Source: Bipolaris cookei (lineage: Eukaryota; Ascomycota; Dothideomycetes; Pleosporales; Pleosporaceae). From it: a stretch of DNA of 64,000 bases. A program made the translations under genes and the position numbers. This document shows positions 31,189 to 43,465 of this stretch, piece by piece. The stretch's first letter is position 1, and every line of letters begins with the position of its first letter. A model generated the notes under the pieces. It did no database searches, had not been told where the DNA came from, and worked only from the letters and a program-made list of their open reading frames with translations. The stretch covers positions 51,206 through 115,205 of the forward strand of contig NRSV01000038.1 in the NCBI GenBank assembly GCA_002286855.1. The letters run 5' to 3'.

Positions 31189-34100
31189 ATGACCATGGTC
31201 CGGCCATACCCCCCGCAGCCGCCGTCGCAGCTTCCTTCCACCCTAGGCTACAGCAACATGGTGCCTGCCCCGTCACACGCCTCCTACCTCCGCAATGGCA
31301 CTACCCCCGACGGCCGCAGCCTCGCCCAACACTCTATCCCCCAACAATACGCCCATCCGCTATCCAGGCACAGCGCGTACGGTTCGCCGCCCTCCGACAC
31401 GGGCCGCACTCCAAAGCCCGCCGAGCACATGCTGCGCCGCAAGACGCCAAATGGTATTCTGGCCGCTGCATACGATGGCACATCTGTCGAGACCAACGGA
31501 GAGCCCCATGCGACAAAGCACATTTTGCTTCCTGTGACCGCCGAATCCGGCATGCCCTATCGCATTAACAAAGATCTCCCTCTCCGCTCGCCAGCTCTTC
31601 ATCGTGGCCACGCCCAGAATCAGAGAGATGCTCTGGAATGGAGTGCGAGTCGTTACTTTGAAACGGGATCTGGGCTTTCCGCCCAACAACTACCACAGAT
31701 TGATTCGATGCTCAGTCAAATACCCCCATTGCAACCCCTTGAGCCCTACCAGATGTATGGCAATCCTTTCTGCGGTCCCATGGGGCCTCCGTTTCAAACA
31801 CCCCTGAATCCCACAGTCTCCAACGATCAAGGGCCATATGGCCCGTATTGGCACGATGGCACCTACATTCCCTATCGGCCTGCTGCCATGCGCGATCCTC
31901 GGTTTTTGCATCATCCCAATCACAACTGGAGTCATTCACATAGCAGCCCCTTTGCGGGTCATCCATACAGTAATGTCATGCCCAATCTTTCACATCATCA
32001 GCCGAATCCTGTTCAATTAGACTATGCACATGGCACCTACGGTCGCGCCCCAAGGCCGCAACTGGAGTTTTCGCCATATGCGCAGCCTCATGCAAACGTT
32101 GCATTGGACTATCAAAACCAGCCCCTCCCTCCGCCCCCTACTCAACGCCCTCAAGACTTTCTGCATTCCGGCCAAACAACACCTATCGCTGAGCACATGC
32201 CAAGTATTCCGCTCGATGACTTTAGTGCATTACCTCCCAGCGAACAGCCGAGGGAAAAGGTGTTTGCGTGGGCCCATGCTGTCTACGTAGATATGCTTAG
32301 ACATTTACAAGCAACCAGAAAAACTAATTCACATCCTCATGGTCGCACACATCAACGGCCTCATATTTACCCCAAACCGCCGCGGCAACCTGGAGGCGGC
32401 GTTTCTGGTCCTTCCCTCAGCGGCATGCCGTCTCTGGAACGACGTGTATCGTGTCCAGTCCCCAACCACTATGCGTCACCTCAACCTGGATCAGAATATG
32501 TGCATAAGAGACCTCAAATGCCCCATTCACGTTCGTTATCAGCATGGTCAGTTGGGGGTCCTGGTCCGAATAGCCAGCCATGGCAAGGGGGTATGCCGCT
32601 ACAACATTCCATGCAGCTTCATACTCCAGCTATCGAACCACCGCGGACCTTACGCCGAATGTCTGGATCAGTTGCCGGTGTTCACCAGAGCCTCCAACAC
32701 AGTGTACCTCCAAGTGTGACCACTGCGTCTGCCCTAGTGGCCATCACCAAACACTGCGAAGAAAGCAAATGGACTTGGATAGATGGTATTCTTCTGGGTG
32801 GCTGTCTGGCTTACGCGCTAGGTGACTACCAAAAAGCTCAAGACTGGTACAAGCATATCTTGACCTTGGACAAAGAGTAAGCACACCCTGTTTTCCGTAT
32901 ATACTCGATGCTAACCCAATGTAGCCATGTTGAAGCCATTTCGAATCTGGCGGCTACCATGCTTGCTCTTCAGCAAAAGCGTGAAGCTGAGAGCCACTGG
33001 AGGCGCGCTGTCAAATTACGTCCAAGCTATTTCGAGGCTGTCGAGCACCTCATTGGTCTACTCTGTAGTGATCACAAGGGACGAGAGGCGGTTCAGGTTA
33101 TCGAAGATGTTGAACGTCAGCTGAGATTTGTTAAGCGAGGAGATGCCCTGCGAAGCCTTGAAGCGCAAAGCGAACGTTCAGCCTCTACGTACAGCGAGTC
33201 GAGCCTCTCCGAAGCATCCGATCGCCCCATTTTCGAATTCGAAGGCGAAGATTCCTCAGTCTTCAAGGAGCTAGACGAGCTCCCTGGCTCGGATCAGCCA
33301 GGCTTCGGCTCGAGTGGATATGCCATTGCAGGCTGCGATAACGGTCGTATTCTTGCATTGGTGCATGCCAAAGGCAATATGCTCTACGCACTTGGTGATA
33401 ATGCCGCCGCTGCCAGAGCCTTTGAAGATGCAGTTCTTATTGGGGCTGGATCACACACCAATGGCATCGATGGTCTTATTAAGCGTATTCTTGCCGTTAT
33501 TGGATACGACGTTGCGGAGCGCTCACCAGGTGGACGCTGTGTGCCACCCTCGTCCGATCCAATCCTGCTGCCGCCGGATGCAGCTACTAGGACAGCTCAG
33601 CTTTGCTTCCCACCTCACGGCCAGCTCCCTGGTCTAAAACATGTTTCCAGTGAAGGTCTTTCGAGGAAAGCAGCTATATCCACGATGAGCAACTCGTTGC
33701 TCTCACTGGCGAAAATTTTCCAAGACGGCATGGCTACCAACTCACCAAAGACTCCAACGTATCAGAGCACACACGGTGTCCGAGAGATTCTGGCTCTTTA
33801 TTACCTATCACTATCTCTTCAGCCTAGTCCATCAACAGCCAACAACGTCGGCATTTTACTTGCCAGCGTGCAACAGTCTGCCCCTGCGAAACCGAGTCCT
33901 GTGTCGCACGCTTTTGCTCAGCCTCAGATACCTGGCTTAATCCCGGGCAGTGGCGTTGCTCTTGCCCTTGCATACTACTCCTACGGACTCCAGTTGGATT
34001 CATCCCACGCTCACCTGTACACGAACCTCGGAAGTCTCTTAAAGGACATTGGACAACTGGATTACGCCATCAATATGTACGAAAAGGCCGTCCAATGCGA

Positions 34101-36222
34101 TCAAGGATTCGACATTGCTCTCGCAAATCTTGCCAATGCCGTCAAAGATAAAGGCCGGATCGCCGATGCAATCTTCTACTATCGCAAGGCTGTCAAGTCT
34201 AGCCCTGACTTTGCGGAAGCTGTTTGTGGGCTTGCCAATGCTCTCAACTCAGTTTGTAACTGGGCTGGCAGAGGTGGAATAGCTGACGATCACGGCTCCA
34301 GAGACCGCTGGCATGTCAATGAGAATGGCATGCTTTTGGACCCCACACTGCCAGGTGCTTCCAGTTCCGGATGGATCCACAAGGTCGTCAAATTGGTTGA
34401 GAAGCAGCTTGCTGATGGCGAGGACTGGGGCAGAGGTGTCATGGACGATTACTTTATCCAGGATATCATGCGTCCCTTCGTTCTCACTGGCACTAACGCA
34501 CAACACATCAAAGAGAAAGAGGATAGTATGAGACGGGTATTGACCAAATGGAAGGGTCAGAAGTGGGAAGGCGCTCGCATTGTGCGCCTTGTTGAGCGTG
34601 CTATAAGATGGATGACCTGGCAGTGGTATCAGGATCGACATGTGACTGGACAGCAGCGACCATCATCCTCATACAGAAGGCCCCAGCTCCCAGCGGGTTT
34701 GACGATACCTGCAGCCCCGACTGTGCTACCTTTTCATACATTTACATGCCCCATGTCGGCCAAGCAGATTCGTCTGATATCGCAACGGAATGGTCTGCGT
34801 ATCTCATGTTCGACGTTGAGGGTTCCCTGGCTCCCACCAACTGTTTATCAACCCCCTGCTCCACCGAAGCCGTATCTGAAAGTTGGCTATGTGTCTTCAG
34901 ACTTTAACAATCATCCACTAGCTCATCTGATGCAATCTGTGTTTGGATTGCACGACCCGAACCGTGTAAAAGCATATTGTTATGCGACCACTGCGAGTGA
35001 CGGATCCGAACACCGCAAGCAGATTGAGAAAGAGTCTCCAGTCTTCTACGATGCCAGCAGTTGGTCTGCGGAGCGATTGGTCCACCAGATCACTAGTGAC
35101 GGCATACATGTCCTTGTGAACCTCAACGGATACACTAGGGGAGCAAGGAACGAGGTATTCGCTGCCCGTGCGGCTCCCATCCAAATGGCTTTTATGGGTT
35201 TTGCGGGTACCCTCGGCGCCGAATGGTGTGACTACTTGCTTGCTGATGATACTGCTGTACCGCCGGATACTCTTCGTCAATGGCGCCGTAACATCGATCT
35301 CGAAGATGCATTGGTGGATGACAACAGTGGCGGCGCGGACGACAAGTGGATATACGGAGAGAACATCATCTTTTGCAGGGATACGTTTTTCTGCTGTGAC
35401 CACAGACAGAGTGCTCCAGACTCGCAAGGTCGGCAGCCAAATTGGGAAGAAGAGCAACAACGAAGATGGGCGATGCGCAAAGAAATCTTTCCCAACCTTT
35501 TAGACAACGCCATCATTCTTGCAAACTTCAATCAGTTGTACAAGGTAAATCAAGCATAATTTCAGCTATCGTACATTGACTAATCATTTTACCAGATCGA
35601 ACCCACGACGTTCCGCACTTGGCTGCGCATTCTTGAGAAGATTCCCAACGCCGTTCTTTGGCTATTACGATTCCCCGACCTTGGCGAGACGAACCTCAAG
35701 CAAACAGCTCTCATGTGGGCAGGTGCAGAAGTCGCCAGTCGCATCATGTTTACCGACGTTGCCCAGAAGCATCAGCACATTTCTCGGGCACGTGTCTGCG
35801 ATCTGTTCCTCGATACGCCGGAGTGCAACGCTCATACGACGGCTGCAGATGTGCTTTGGTCCGGTACGCCGTTGCTAACGCTACCACGTTATAAGTACAA
35901 GATGTGCTCTCGAATGGCAGCGTCCATCCTCAAAGGCGCATTACCCAAGACACCTGCGGGTGCACAAGCTGCAAAAGAGCTTATCGCATCCAGTGATGAA
36001 GAGTACGAGGACATGGCTGTCCGCTTAACACGCGATTATATGTACGAGGGTCACCGACCCACTGGACGACTCAGTGAATTACGACGTATGCTCTACGAGT
36101 CACGGTGGACAAGCCCTCTTTTTGACACCAAAAGATGGGTTCGCGATTTAGAAGATGCATACGAGATAGCATGGAAGAAATGGGAAAAGGGTGAAGGCGG
36201 TGACATCTGGCTGAAGCATTGA
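31189..36222 (+). CDS. O-GlcNAc transferase / SPINDLY-type glycosyltransferase (GT41), three exons
   Basis: Exons 31189-32876, 32925-35544 and 35596-36222 (introns 48 and 51 bp) give 1644 residues. Start at MTMVRPYPPQPPSQLP, following a CA-repeat leader. The first ~500 residues are disordered and rich in Pro, His, Tyr. TPR units follow at about 525-610 and 925-1000 (LYTNLGSLLKDIGQLDYAIN; ALANLANAVKDKGRIADAIF). The catalytic half matches animal/plant OGT in motif order: GYVSSDFNNHP (about 1217-1227, His1226 in the position of the OGT active-site His), ILVNLNGYTRGARNE-like block, PIQMAFMGFAGT, then in exon 3 NAVLWLLRFP, Lys1494 (position of the UDP-binding Lys), and CNAHTTAADVLWSGTP (about 1514-1529). 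It would add GlcNAc (or fucose, as SPINDLY) to Ser/Thr of nuclear or cytosolic proteins; which sugar is unknown. Length exceeds human OGT (1046) because of the N-terminal extension and a spacer between TPR blocks. Confidence 0.9.
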
Positions 36223-36780
36223 TAGCTCTCGTAAACATAGCGGTTGCATTCTTATTTTCTAGAAGCGCGCTTGAGGCTAGACCTGGTATGCATGTGTTTT
36301 GGGCTTGGATTCTTGGTTTGGATCCTGCGAATTTTGTGAGCTACGCACCGGGATTTTGGTAAGCAGTTGGTTACTGCGGTTATATTCTGTTGATCCTATA
36401 CCCCCACGTTGATTTGAATTGGATATATTTATTGGTTACATAGGGTGTTTGCATGCACTCAGTTGCTTCATCTTAATGGGCATTCATGTAGGTGTTATCT
36501 TGGTTAGCCATTCGGATAATAAGACTATTGACTCGCGTTCGGCCACATGTTGTGTCTGTTTTCAGAGCGAGGAGGTATTCTTTGCTGGACTTCAAAAGTG
36601 ACAAGCATTCAGGAGGGAAGCCCGATCTCTGTTGTAATCGCGCTAGCAAAGCTTAGCGCGATCGCAACTCTTCATATTGCCCTCTCCGCTCGTCAGCGTG
36701 ATTGCGAATTCGTATCATTGATCCTTCTTGCTTGTACCCTCTGAAAGCATATTGTTACCCTATCTTGCTCAAGACGCACC
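36223..36780. other. intergenic, no gene seen
   Basis: About 560 bp between the OGT stop and the MutY start, on the same strand: 3' flank of the first and promoter of the second. Nothing specific recognised. Confidence 0.5.
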
Positions 36781-38833
36781 ATGGCTCCGCGCAAAAAAGC
36801 CGTAATAGCAGCAGCCAGTTCTAACAAAGCTGCAAAGCCTGCCAAGGCAATCATTACATCCCCTTTAACACCACCCACCGTTGCGCTACCGCCATCGCGT
36901 ATCCACAGCACCTCGTACCACTACCCGCTCATCTTGGGCAATCGGTCGGTATGCGACGCGTTACTGTCCTGGTTCGATGGCGTCGCAGAGACGCGTAGTA
37001 TGCCGTGGAGAAAAACGTGGATCGACCCCGCGGACTTTGAAGGCTGCGAAGAAGAGCTTAAAAGCGTTCTATCGAAAAGAGCCTATGAGGTTTGGGTGTC
37101 TGAAGTCAGTAAGTAGGCGCTCTGATTTTCTGTGGATGCTGCGCGATGCGATGCTGAATCGCCAAGCACGCCAAAACGCGTCATCACGTGCTCATGGGCT
37201 TAGCCACTTTCACGTGTCGTCCATACTAACAAGCATTAGTGTTACAACAGACACGTGTGTCGACAGTCATTCCATATTTCAACAACTGGATAGCAAAATG
37301 GCCCACAGTGCAAGACCTTGCTGCTGCAAGTCATGACGATGTGCTCTCCGTCTGGAAAGGCTTGGGATACTACTCCCGTGCAACTCGGCTTCACGAGGGC
37401 GCTAAGCAGATGACGTCTGCACCTAGTGCTTCGGGCGTAATTCCTAGTGGGGCGGTTGAACTCCAAGAAGTACCAGGCATCGGAAGATACACTGCAGGTG
37501 CAGTATCTAGTATCGCATTTGGCGAGCCCGAGCCAGTACTCGATGGAAACGTTGCAAGAGTGCTAAGCCGGCAGCTGGGCCTGTACATGGACGCAAAAGA
37601 CAAAAAAACAACAGATGTAATGTGGGACATGGCAGACCAATTGATTAAATTTACATCCAACTACCCAGAACAGCGGAAAAGCGCTGTACCGGGATTATGG
37701 AACCAGGCGCTGATGGAACTCGGATCTACCGTCTGTACTCCACGACCACGGTGTGACGAATGTCCCATACAAGCCACGTGCAGAGCATACAGCGAAGGGA
37801 AAGCGTTATCTGAGAAGCGCCAAGCATCTACTGCCATCCTTGACATTGAAGATGCATGCATGCTGTGTGCGCCACTGGATACCGAAGATTTGGTTACTAT
37901 TCCCGAAGACGAAGCAACAGACGACGCACCAAGAGCTACCAAGAAGAGAAAAGCTGCTGTGAAGCAGACCAATACCCTCTCGAATTACTTCACCGTCAGC
38001 ACACCAAAATCTAATGCTGACACCGAAACTGATCAAGAGAGCGCCGATGACGCCCCAGTGGAAGAGTCGAAGAAGCGGAAATTACCCCCACCGGCTTCAG
38101 ATATAAAGCCTATATTGAGCTACTGCTCTTTGTTCCCTATGAAAGTTGCGAAGAAGAAGGCTGCGGAGGAAGAGTGTGTCGTGTGCATGATTGAGCTATG
38201 CTTTCCAAATAGTGAAAGCAAGTGGCTAATCGAACAAAGACCTAGCAAAGGTTTGATCTCTTGTGTCCCGAATAGTTGCTGTGCTAACGAGTATCGCTAG
38301 GGCTTTTGGCATCCTTGTGGTACGTGAACCATGTCCAGCCACTCGGAGGTGCTACTACACCTAGGTTGCTCTCTTCGAGACACCCCAGTACACATATACG
38401 CGCGGTACCCGTCGTGATAGGCCATTCCTCTAACTTTTCTCTTTATCTTTTCTCGGGCGTCTACTGATTGTAGCATAGGCAATTCCCACAGGTCTCACTA
38501 ACGGCGTCACAAAAGACGCCGCAGCAACGCAAGGCTCTCGCCCAGAAATACGTTGCTGACCTCGCTGCAGGCAATATTGATATGAGTCAAGCGCGTTATG
38601 TGGCGTCTTTGTCGCCATTGGTCCATGTCTTCACTCATTTAAAGCTTACCATGCACGCCTATCAGTTTAGGATCGACGCTGATAACGCTCAAGGTTTCGA
38701 GCCGGTATGCAAGGGCCCGCCGTCCCGCAAGTGGGTGAATGGTGCATCCATGGATGACGAGACGTTGTCGACCGGAATGCGCAGATGCTGGGAACTTCTT
38801 TCGAGCGAGAAACAACGGGCTCAAAATGAATAG
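36781..38833 (+). CDS. A/G-specific adenine DNA glycosylase (MutY/MUTYH), four exons
   Basis: Removes adenine mispaired with 8-oxoguanine in base-excision repair; nuclear and/or mitochondrial. Exons 36781-37108, 37240-38250, 38301-38319 and 38479-38833 join in phase to 570 residues. The N-terminus is basic (MAPRKKAVIAAASSNKAAKP). The helix-hairpin-helix VPGIGRYTAGAV is at about 187-198, catalytic Asp211 in VLDGNV, and MLQQTRV at 110-116. A 4Fe-4S cluster is formed by Cys275, 281, 284 and 290; the first spacing is five residues, one shorter than the usual six. A charged insertion (KKRKAAVKQ..) separates it from the C-terminal Nudix-like domain that reads 8-oxoG (GLLASLWQFPQVSL). The third exon is only 19 bp, coding LLASL with split codons on both sides. 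Its reality is supported by the conserved WQFP reading across the junction. Confidence 0.92.
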
Positions 38834-39245
38834 TTTGTTCGAGGTTCCCGGAGGCGTTCCCGGCACCCTACGCGTCGTTATCTCTCGCCAAGTCTTTGCC
38901 GTGTGGATTCCCGTCCTTCGCCTCCTTGGCTGTCTCCACTCGCTCTGGGGAAGTGGAACGATAACGCATGGCGGAAGCGCCGACTATACCAGGCATGGAG
39001 AATACTTCCTTTTTGTATGTTGGCTCGCCTTGGTACGACTTTGCGTTGGATCCGTGGTGGTGCGCTGCGTATCAGTGCTCTCCGGTCGAATCAACATGTA
39101 GTTTGGCAATCAGAGTGATATGCATGTGATGGATTACTAGATATAAGCAACACTATTTCCCGGGTCGCTAGCACCGCAGGTCGTTTCTACTTGAAGTTAT
39201 TCAGCGCGCATCCGCCTACGCTAGCAAACTGTAGTAGTAGTAGAC
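38834..39245. other. intergenic, no gene seen
   Basis: 412 bp between MutY and the ammonium transporter. A (TAG)n run (GTAGTAGTAGTAG) lies at about 39230-39243, directly in front of the transporter start. No gene. Confidence 0.5.
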
Positions 39246-40824
39246 ATGGCTACACCACCTGCCCCGACTCCTGTACTGGAGTGGCCGGACTACAACACCA
39301 CCCCGACCGGGGGCGACCCACTAACTACCGATCTCAACGCTCCATATGACAAGGGGGACCTATGTTGGATGCTGGTCAGCACAGTACTGTGCTGGTAAGT
39401 ATATTCATTCATTCCAGGGCTGCAGACACCCTAACTAACAATGCACCAGGCAGATCACACCAGCGATCGGCTTTCTCTATGCCGGCATGCACCGCCGCAA
39501 AGCAGCCATGACCATGATTTTCCAGTCGCTCTTCTGCGCATGCGCGGCAGGCATCCAGTTCTGGGTCTATGGGTACTCGCTCTACCAGTCGCACACAACT
39601 GGCCCTTTTATCGGCGACTTGTCCAAAGCAGGTCTGCACACTGTGTTGGGTTATCCATCGCTTGCTAATAGCGATATCCCGGATATCCTGTATGCGTGCT
39701 TTGGCTTTACGTTTGTCACGGCGACGGCGATGATTCTCGCGGGAGCGATGCTTGAACGTGGGCGTCTGGGACCTTCGATGATTTTCTTGCTTTGCTGGAC
39801 TACCTTCGTTTACTATATCCTTGCGTATGCGGAGTGGAATCCTAGCGGCTGGCTATATCAGCTTGGTGTGCTGGATTTTGCGGGATCAGGTCCAGTGCAT
39901 GTTGCGTCTGGCTTTTCTGCCCTGGCTTGGGCGCTCATGCTGGGGCCGCGTGTGGATCCGCATAAGGAATCTCTGCACTCGCGGATTCCGCATTTTAAGC
40001 CTCATAGCCCGTTTCTTATTGGGCTGGGAACGATTTTCATTTGGTTTGGGTGGTTTGCGTTTAATGGTGAGTAGATATCTGTTCTTGCGTCCAATCGTCA
40101 CATACTAATAAGTTTTGCAGGTGCTTCAACGGCTAATCTGTCCATCCGATCCATTTACATTGTCTGCAACACCAACCTCGCTGCTTCAGGTGGCGGCCTA
40201 GCCTGGGTGGCGCTGGAATACCTCTTCACACGCAAATTCTCCATCATCGGCTTCTGCTCTGGCATCATCTCCGGTCTTGTCGGCATCACACCAGCCTGCG
40301 GTTTCGTCCCTATTGAAACCGCCGCGTTAGTCGGCGCACTCACATCTTGCGCATCCTTTTTCACAGTCAAGTATAAGCATCTTCTGCGCGTAGACGAAGG
40401 CCTCGACATCTTCGCCATCCACGGCATGGGCGGCTTTGTCGGCGACATCTTAACAGGCTTTTTCGCATCAAAATCCGTACCTGCGCTTGACGGCAAAAGC
40501 AATGCCTATGAAGGCGGTTGGTGGAACCACAACTGGAAGCAAATGGGATATCAGCTTGCTGCCGCGACAACATGCGCAGTCTGGTCTTTTGTCATTTCAA
40601 TCATCTTGTTGTTCATTATTAATAAGATTCCTGGGTGCCATATCAGGGCTACTGAGGAGGAGGAGCTGAGAGGTCTGGATTATAAGTATTTTAGCGATGT
40701 GGAAGAGGACTTGTTAGTGCTGAATGGGTATGGCGCTGCGAGGTTGGGAGCATCGACTTTGGGTGTGGTGAGTGGCTCGGGGAGTCATCAGGATGTTCCT
40801 GTTGATGCTGGGAAGCAAGACTGA
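39246..40824 (+). CDS. ammonium transporter (Mep/Amt family), three exons
   Basis: Plasma-membrane channel for ammonium uptake. Exons 39246-39394, 39450-40066 and 40121-40824 give 489 residues, the usual Mep length. About eleven hydrophobic segments are visible. Key residues: the LDFAGSGPVHVASG signature with the Asp of the recruitment site and the first pore His; the second pore His in LDIFAIHGMGGFVGD; WNPSGWLYQLG and LERGRLGPSMIF are typical of fungal Meps. The first membrane helix reads WQITPAIGFLYAGMHRRKAA instead of the common IPGVGFFYSGLARRK type, so it is a divergent paralogue. The tail (about 50 residues after HIRATEEEELRGLDYKYF) is short. Transcriptional control by nitrogen source is likely but no site was identified. 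Confidence 0.92.
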
Positions 40825-42103
40825 GGATGACATGTGGAGTTGATGGTTTGATTTATTGGTACTGGGGCCGGAAGCGGGCGTTTACTAAGAGCATTGGCAT
40901 CTCTCTGATATATAATTGCGAGAAACTTACTCTGCGCACGAAAGGATTTATTAATATCGCTCATACGCCTTTTTTAAGTTTTTTACTACTGTCTCTGTAC
41001 AGCATGTAAAAGGAGAGACTGTTTTCTGTCCGCGCATAGTGCCAAACCTAATCTGGGGTATGGATACCGTCACGTGAACCCTCTTAATGAGACCTGGCTA
41101 ACACTTTTAACGTATGTTGTACTCATTTGGTGAATGCAGGTAGGGGAGAGGAGAGAAGGTTGAGTGCTGTGGTGGGGAGTTCTGAGTGAGTCGAGGATCG
41201 TGGAGAGCGGATGCTCGAAGAAGAGGTGATGTGTGCTCGTGGACATGTAGAAACAGCAGCTGTACGTACCTATGCAATTGAGAAGAAAAGTGCGCCCTGC
41301 CAGCACGCAGATCCGGGAATGATCTCACCTGCATCGTCGAGTCATCGACACGTGCAGTCATAACTCTTCCTACAGAGCCTAGGTATCCAGGCTATCCTTC
41401 AGATGGGCATTACAATATTTTGGGCTCCTTTTGTTCATTCGGCTCGGGGAATTTGCATTTGCCTCGCTAAGTAACCCACTTCCTGTAGCAATTCTCCCAT
41501 CAGTCTCCTATCTACACGGTCGCTCCGTCGTAGACTTTGCCTGCTCTGCGTCACAGAAGTACCGAGGATAAGCATCAGGATGTGATACTGCTCATTCAGG
41601 AAATGGCTCTTTGCCAGACATTGAAAGGGGCGAAATAGTTGGTGAGACTACAATCCTGAGGTTTTGCATATTCGTATCTTTCGGATAAAGTTTGGAGTGT
41701 CGTACGTAGATCGATGGACTTGAAGAGGGAGGGGAAGAAGACGATGGTACGAAGGCGGGGGTGTTAAGGGGAGGATCCCCATGTTTGCCCTGTATCTAAA
41801 GGCGACTCTCTAGTGTTCATAGACTCTTACGGGACCCAGGTAGCACTATAAATTTATTTATCTATTTATTTATTTTACTAGTACTGTCATAGACTAAGTA
41901 CAGCTGAATTTCCTTGGGCAAAACATTTGTCAGAGTGACATAGCCATGTCAAACAAGCCCAGATCTCTCTCTTGCGCGCCTTTGCGAGATAAAAACGTTT
42001 GTGGATTATATAGAAATCCCGCGCTCGCAGTACAGTGGCTAGCTTAGCCATTGATTTGTAGAATGTGTAGCTGGAGGACGGATCTCCGGACCTATTTTCT
42101 CGC
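40825..42103. other. intergenic, no gene seen
   Basis: About 1.28 kb between the transporter stop and the stop of a minus-strand gene. A TTTA-type microsatellite is at about 41849-41878. Short frames only; nothing recognised. Confidence 0.5.
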
Positions 42104-42685
42104 CTAGGAATCAGTCCCAATGGGTATACCAAGATCTGAAAAGCGAATCTCGCTCGTCTTCCTAATCGCCGTTCTCCTCGAAGTTTGCCTCACAAACCTG
42201 ACCAAGCGCTCGGTCCTACACTCAGCCAGGGTAGTGAAGGCATCTTCAAGTTCACCAGGAAACTGCTGCAGCAGAGACACATTGTTGTACCAAGACGCGA
42301 GGTCAAATCTGGTATTCTTGATCTTGTTACTGCAGTTTTTGGGTCCACCTGGAATCGTAGAGAGGTGCCTGCCAGCATGATAGAAGGTATGCAAGAGTGC
42401 GATGCATACAGCGTCTAACTTAGTGCGCGTCAGGCTGAGAACAATTTTGGGTAGAAGCTGATCGTTGACCTTTTGTAAGGGCTTCTGTATCGAGGCGCCC
42501 TTCACATCTTCGTATGTAGTTTTGCTAAGTTGCAGTAGTGCAGTTGGCATTTGATATACTTCCCAGCTCCAGATGTCGGGCTTGGAGAAAACGGGCTGAC
42601 AGGCAATGTCCGGCAGATGGCTGTAGATATGACAGCGCAGTTCGTTTGGCAAGGTCATGAACAGAGAATTGCCTGCTTCTTGCAC
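42104..42685 (-). CDS. F-box-like protein of unknown function, 193 aa
   Basis: Intronless frame. Near the N-terminus, FMTLPNELRCHIYSHLPDIA (about 9-28) resembles the first helices of an F-box or the related motif of fungal '2EXR/F-box-like' proteins, followed by ALLQLSKTTYEDV, also usual in that group. The remainder (SLTRTKLDAVCIALLHTFYH and so on) is not recognised. The product is short for the class, and the basic, Arg-rich C-terminus (VRFVRQTSRRTAIRKTSEIR) is unusual; truncation at the 3' end is possible. No partner gene nearby. Confidence 0.55.
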   Translation of the reverse strand: MQEAGNSLFMTLPNELRCHIYSHLPDIACQPVFSKPDIWSWEVYQMPTALLQLSKTTYEDVKGASIQKPLQKVNDQLLPKIVLSLTRTKLDAVCIALLHTFYHAGRHLSTIPGGPKNCSNKIKNTRFDLASWYNNVSLLQQFPGELEDAFTTLAECRTERLVRFVRQTSRRTAIRKTSEIRFSDLGIPIGTDS

Positions 42686-43465
42686 CGCGACTGTGGAATG
42701 GTCGTTGATTTGGATGGGGGCGTAGATCGTGGGGTGTGCCTTTTTTAGCGCTGTTTGTGTTGTTGTGTGTTTCCGCTCGAGATGATTGTGGACAAGGAGG
42801 CTGATTAAATGAGGAGCAAAAATTCTGACGAAACTTTATGGACTTTCATATCCTCTTTTATGGTTCGCTCGTTTTATGTTGCCTGGTGTTGTATAAGGTG
42901 GCTCTGTGGTTGCTTTCCACTGCAACCCGTGATATCGCGATGGCCTGTCAAAAACAACCCAATTGTGTTTTCCGGAACAAATTCCATACATGTGCACAAT
43001 AGCACTTAGGAAACAGTGATATTTCAGATATATGGATTGAAATCGCATCTGTGGTCGGCCCAGAGCATTTATGCGCGAATCTGTGCACTAATCACGCCAG
43101 GACCAGATCGAAGAAGCGGGAATAAACATTTGACTCCCGTGGAGACAACCACGGACTGGAGGTACGTCTGCACGTCCGCACGCCGTAATAATTTTGGAGA
43201 CCTACCCGAAAATCTTATCTGAATTTTGATCAGGCGTCTTCGCTTAGTACAGAATACTATGGCATTGTATGTAGCACTCGGAAGTGCCTAGAAGCTTGGT
43301 ATTTGCGATTCGTACCCAGCCATAGTGCACCATAAATGTATACGCCGAAATTTACACGAGCATAATAGAGTATATAGTAGATTGTATACCTTCAAGGTGG
43401 ACTTTGAGTTGGGTTCAGCTCAACTCAACGGTCCCGTTCGTAATCTTGTGGGCTCCTTAGAGTCT
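42686..43465. other. intergenic, no gene seen
   Basis: About 780 bp separating two minus-strand genes. No supported coding region. Confidence 0.5.

Noticed and set aside
30741..31241. 166-codon minus-strand frame with Cys/Val repeats
   Set aside because: Its repetitive part is the translation of the CA microsatellite in front of OGT.
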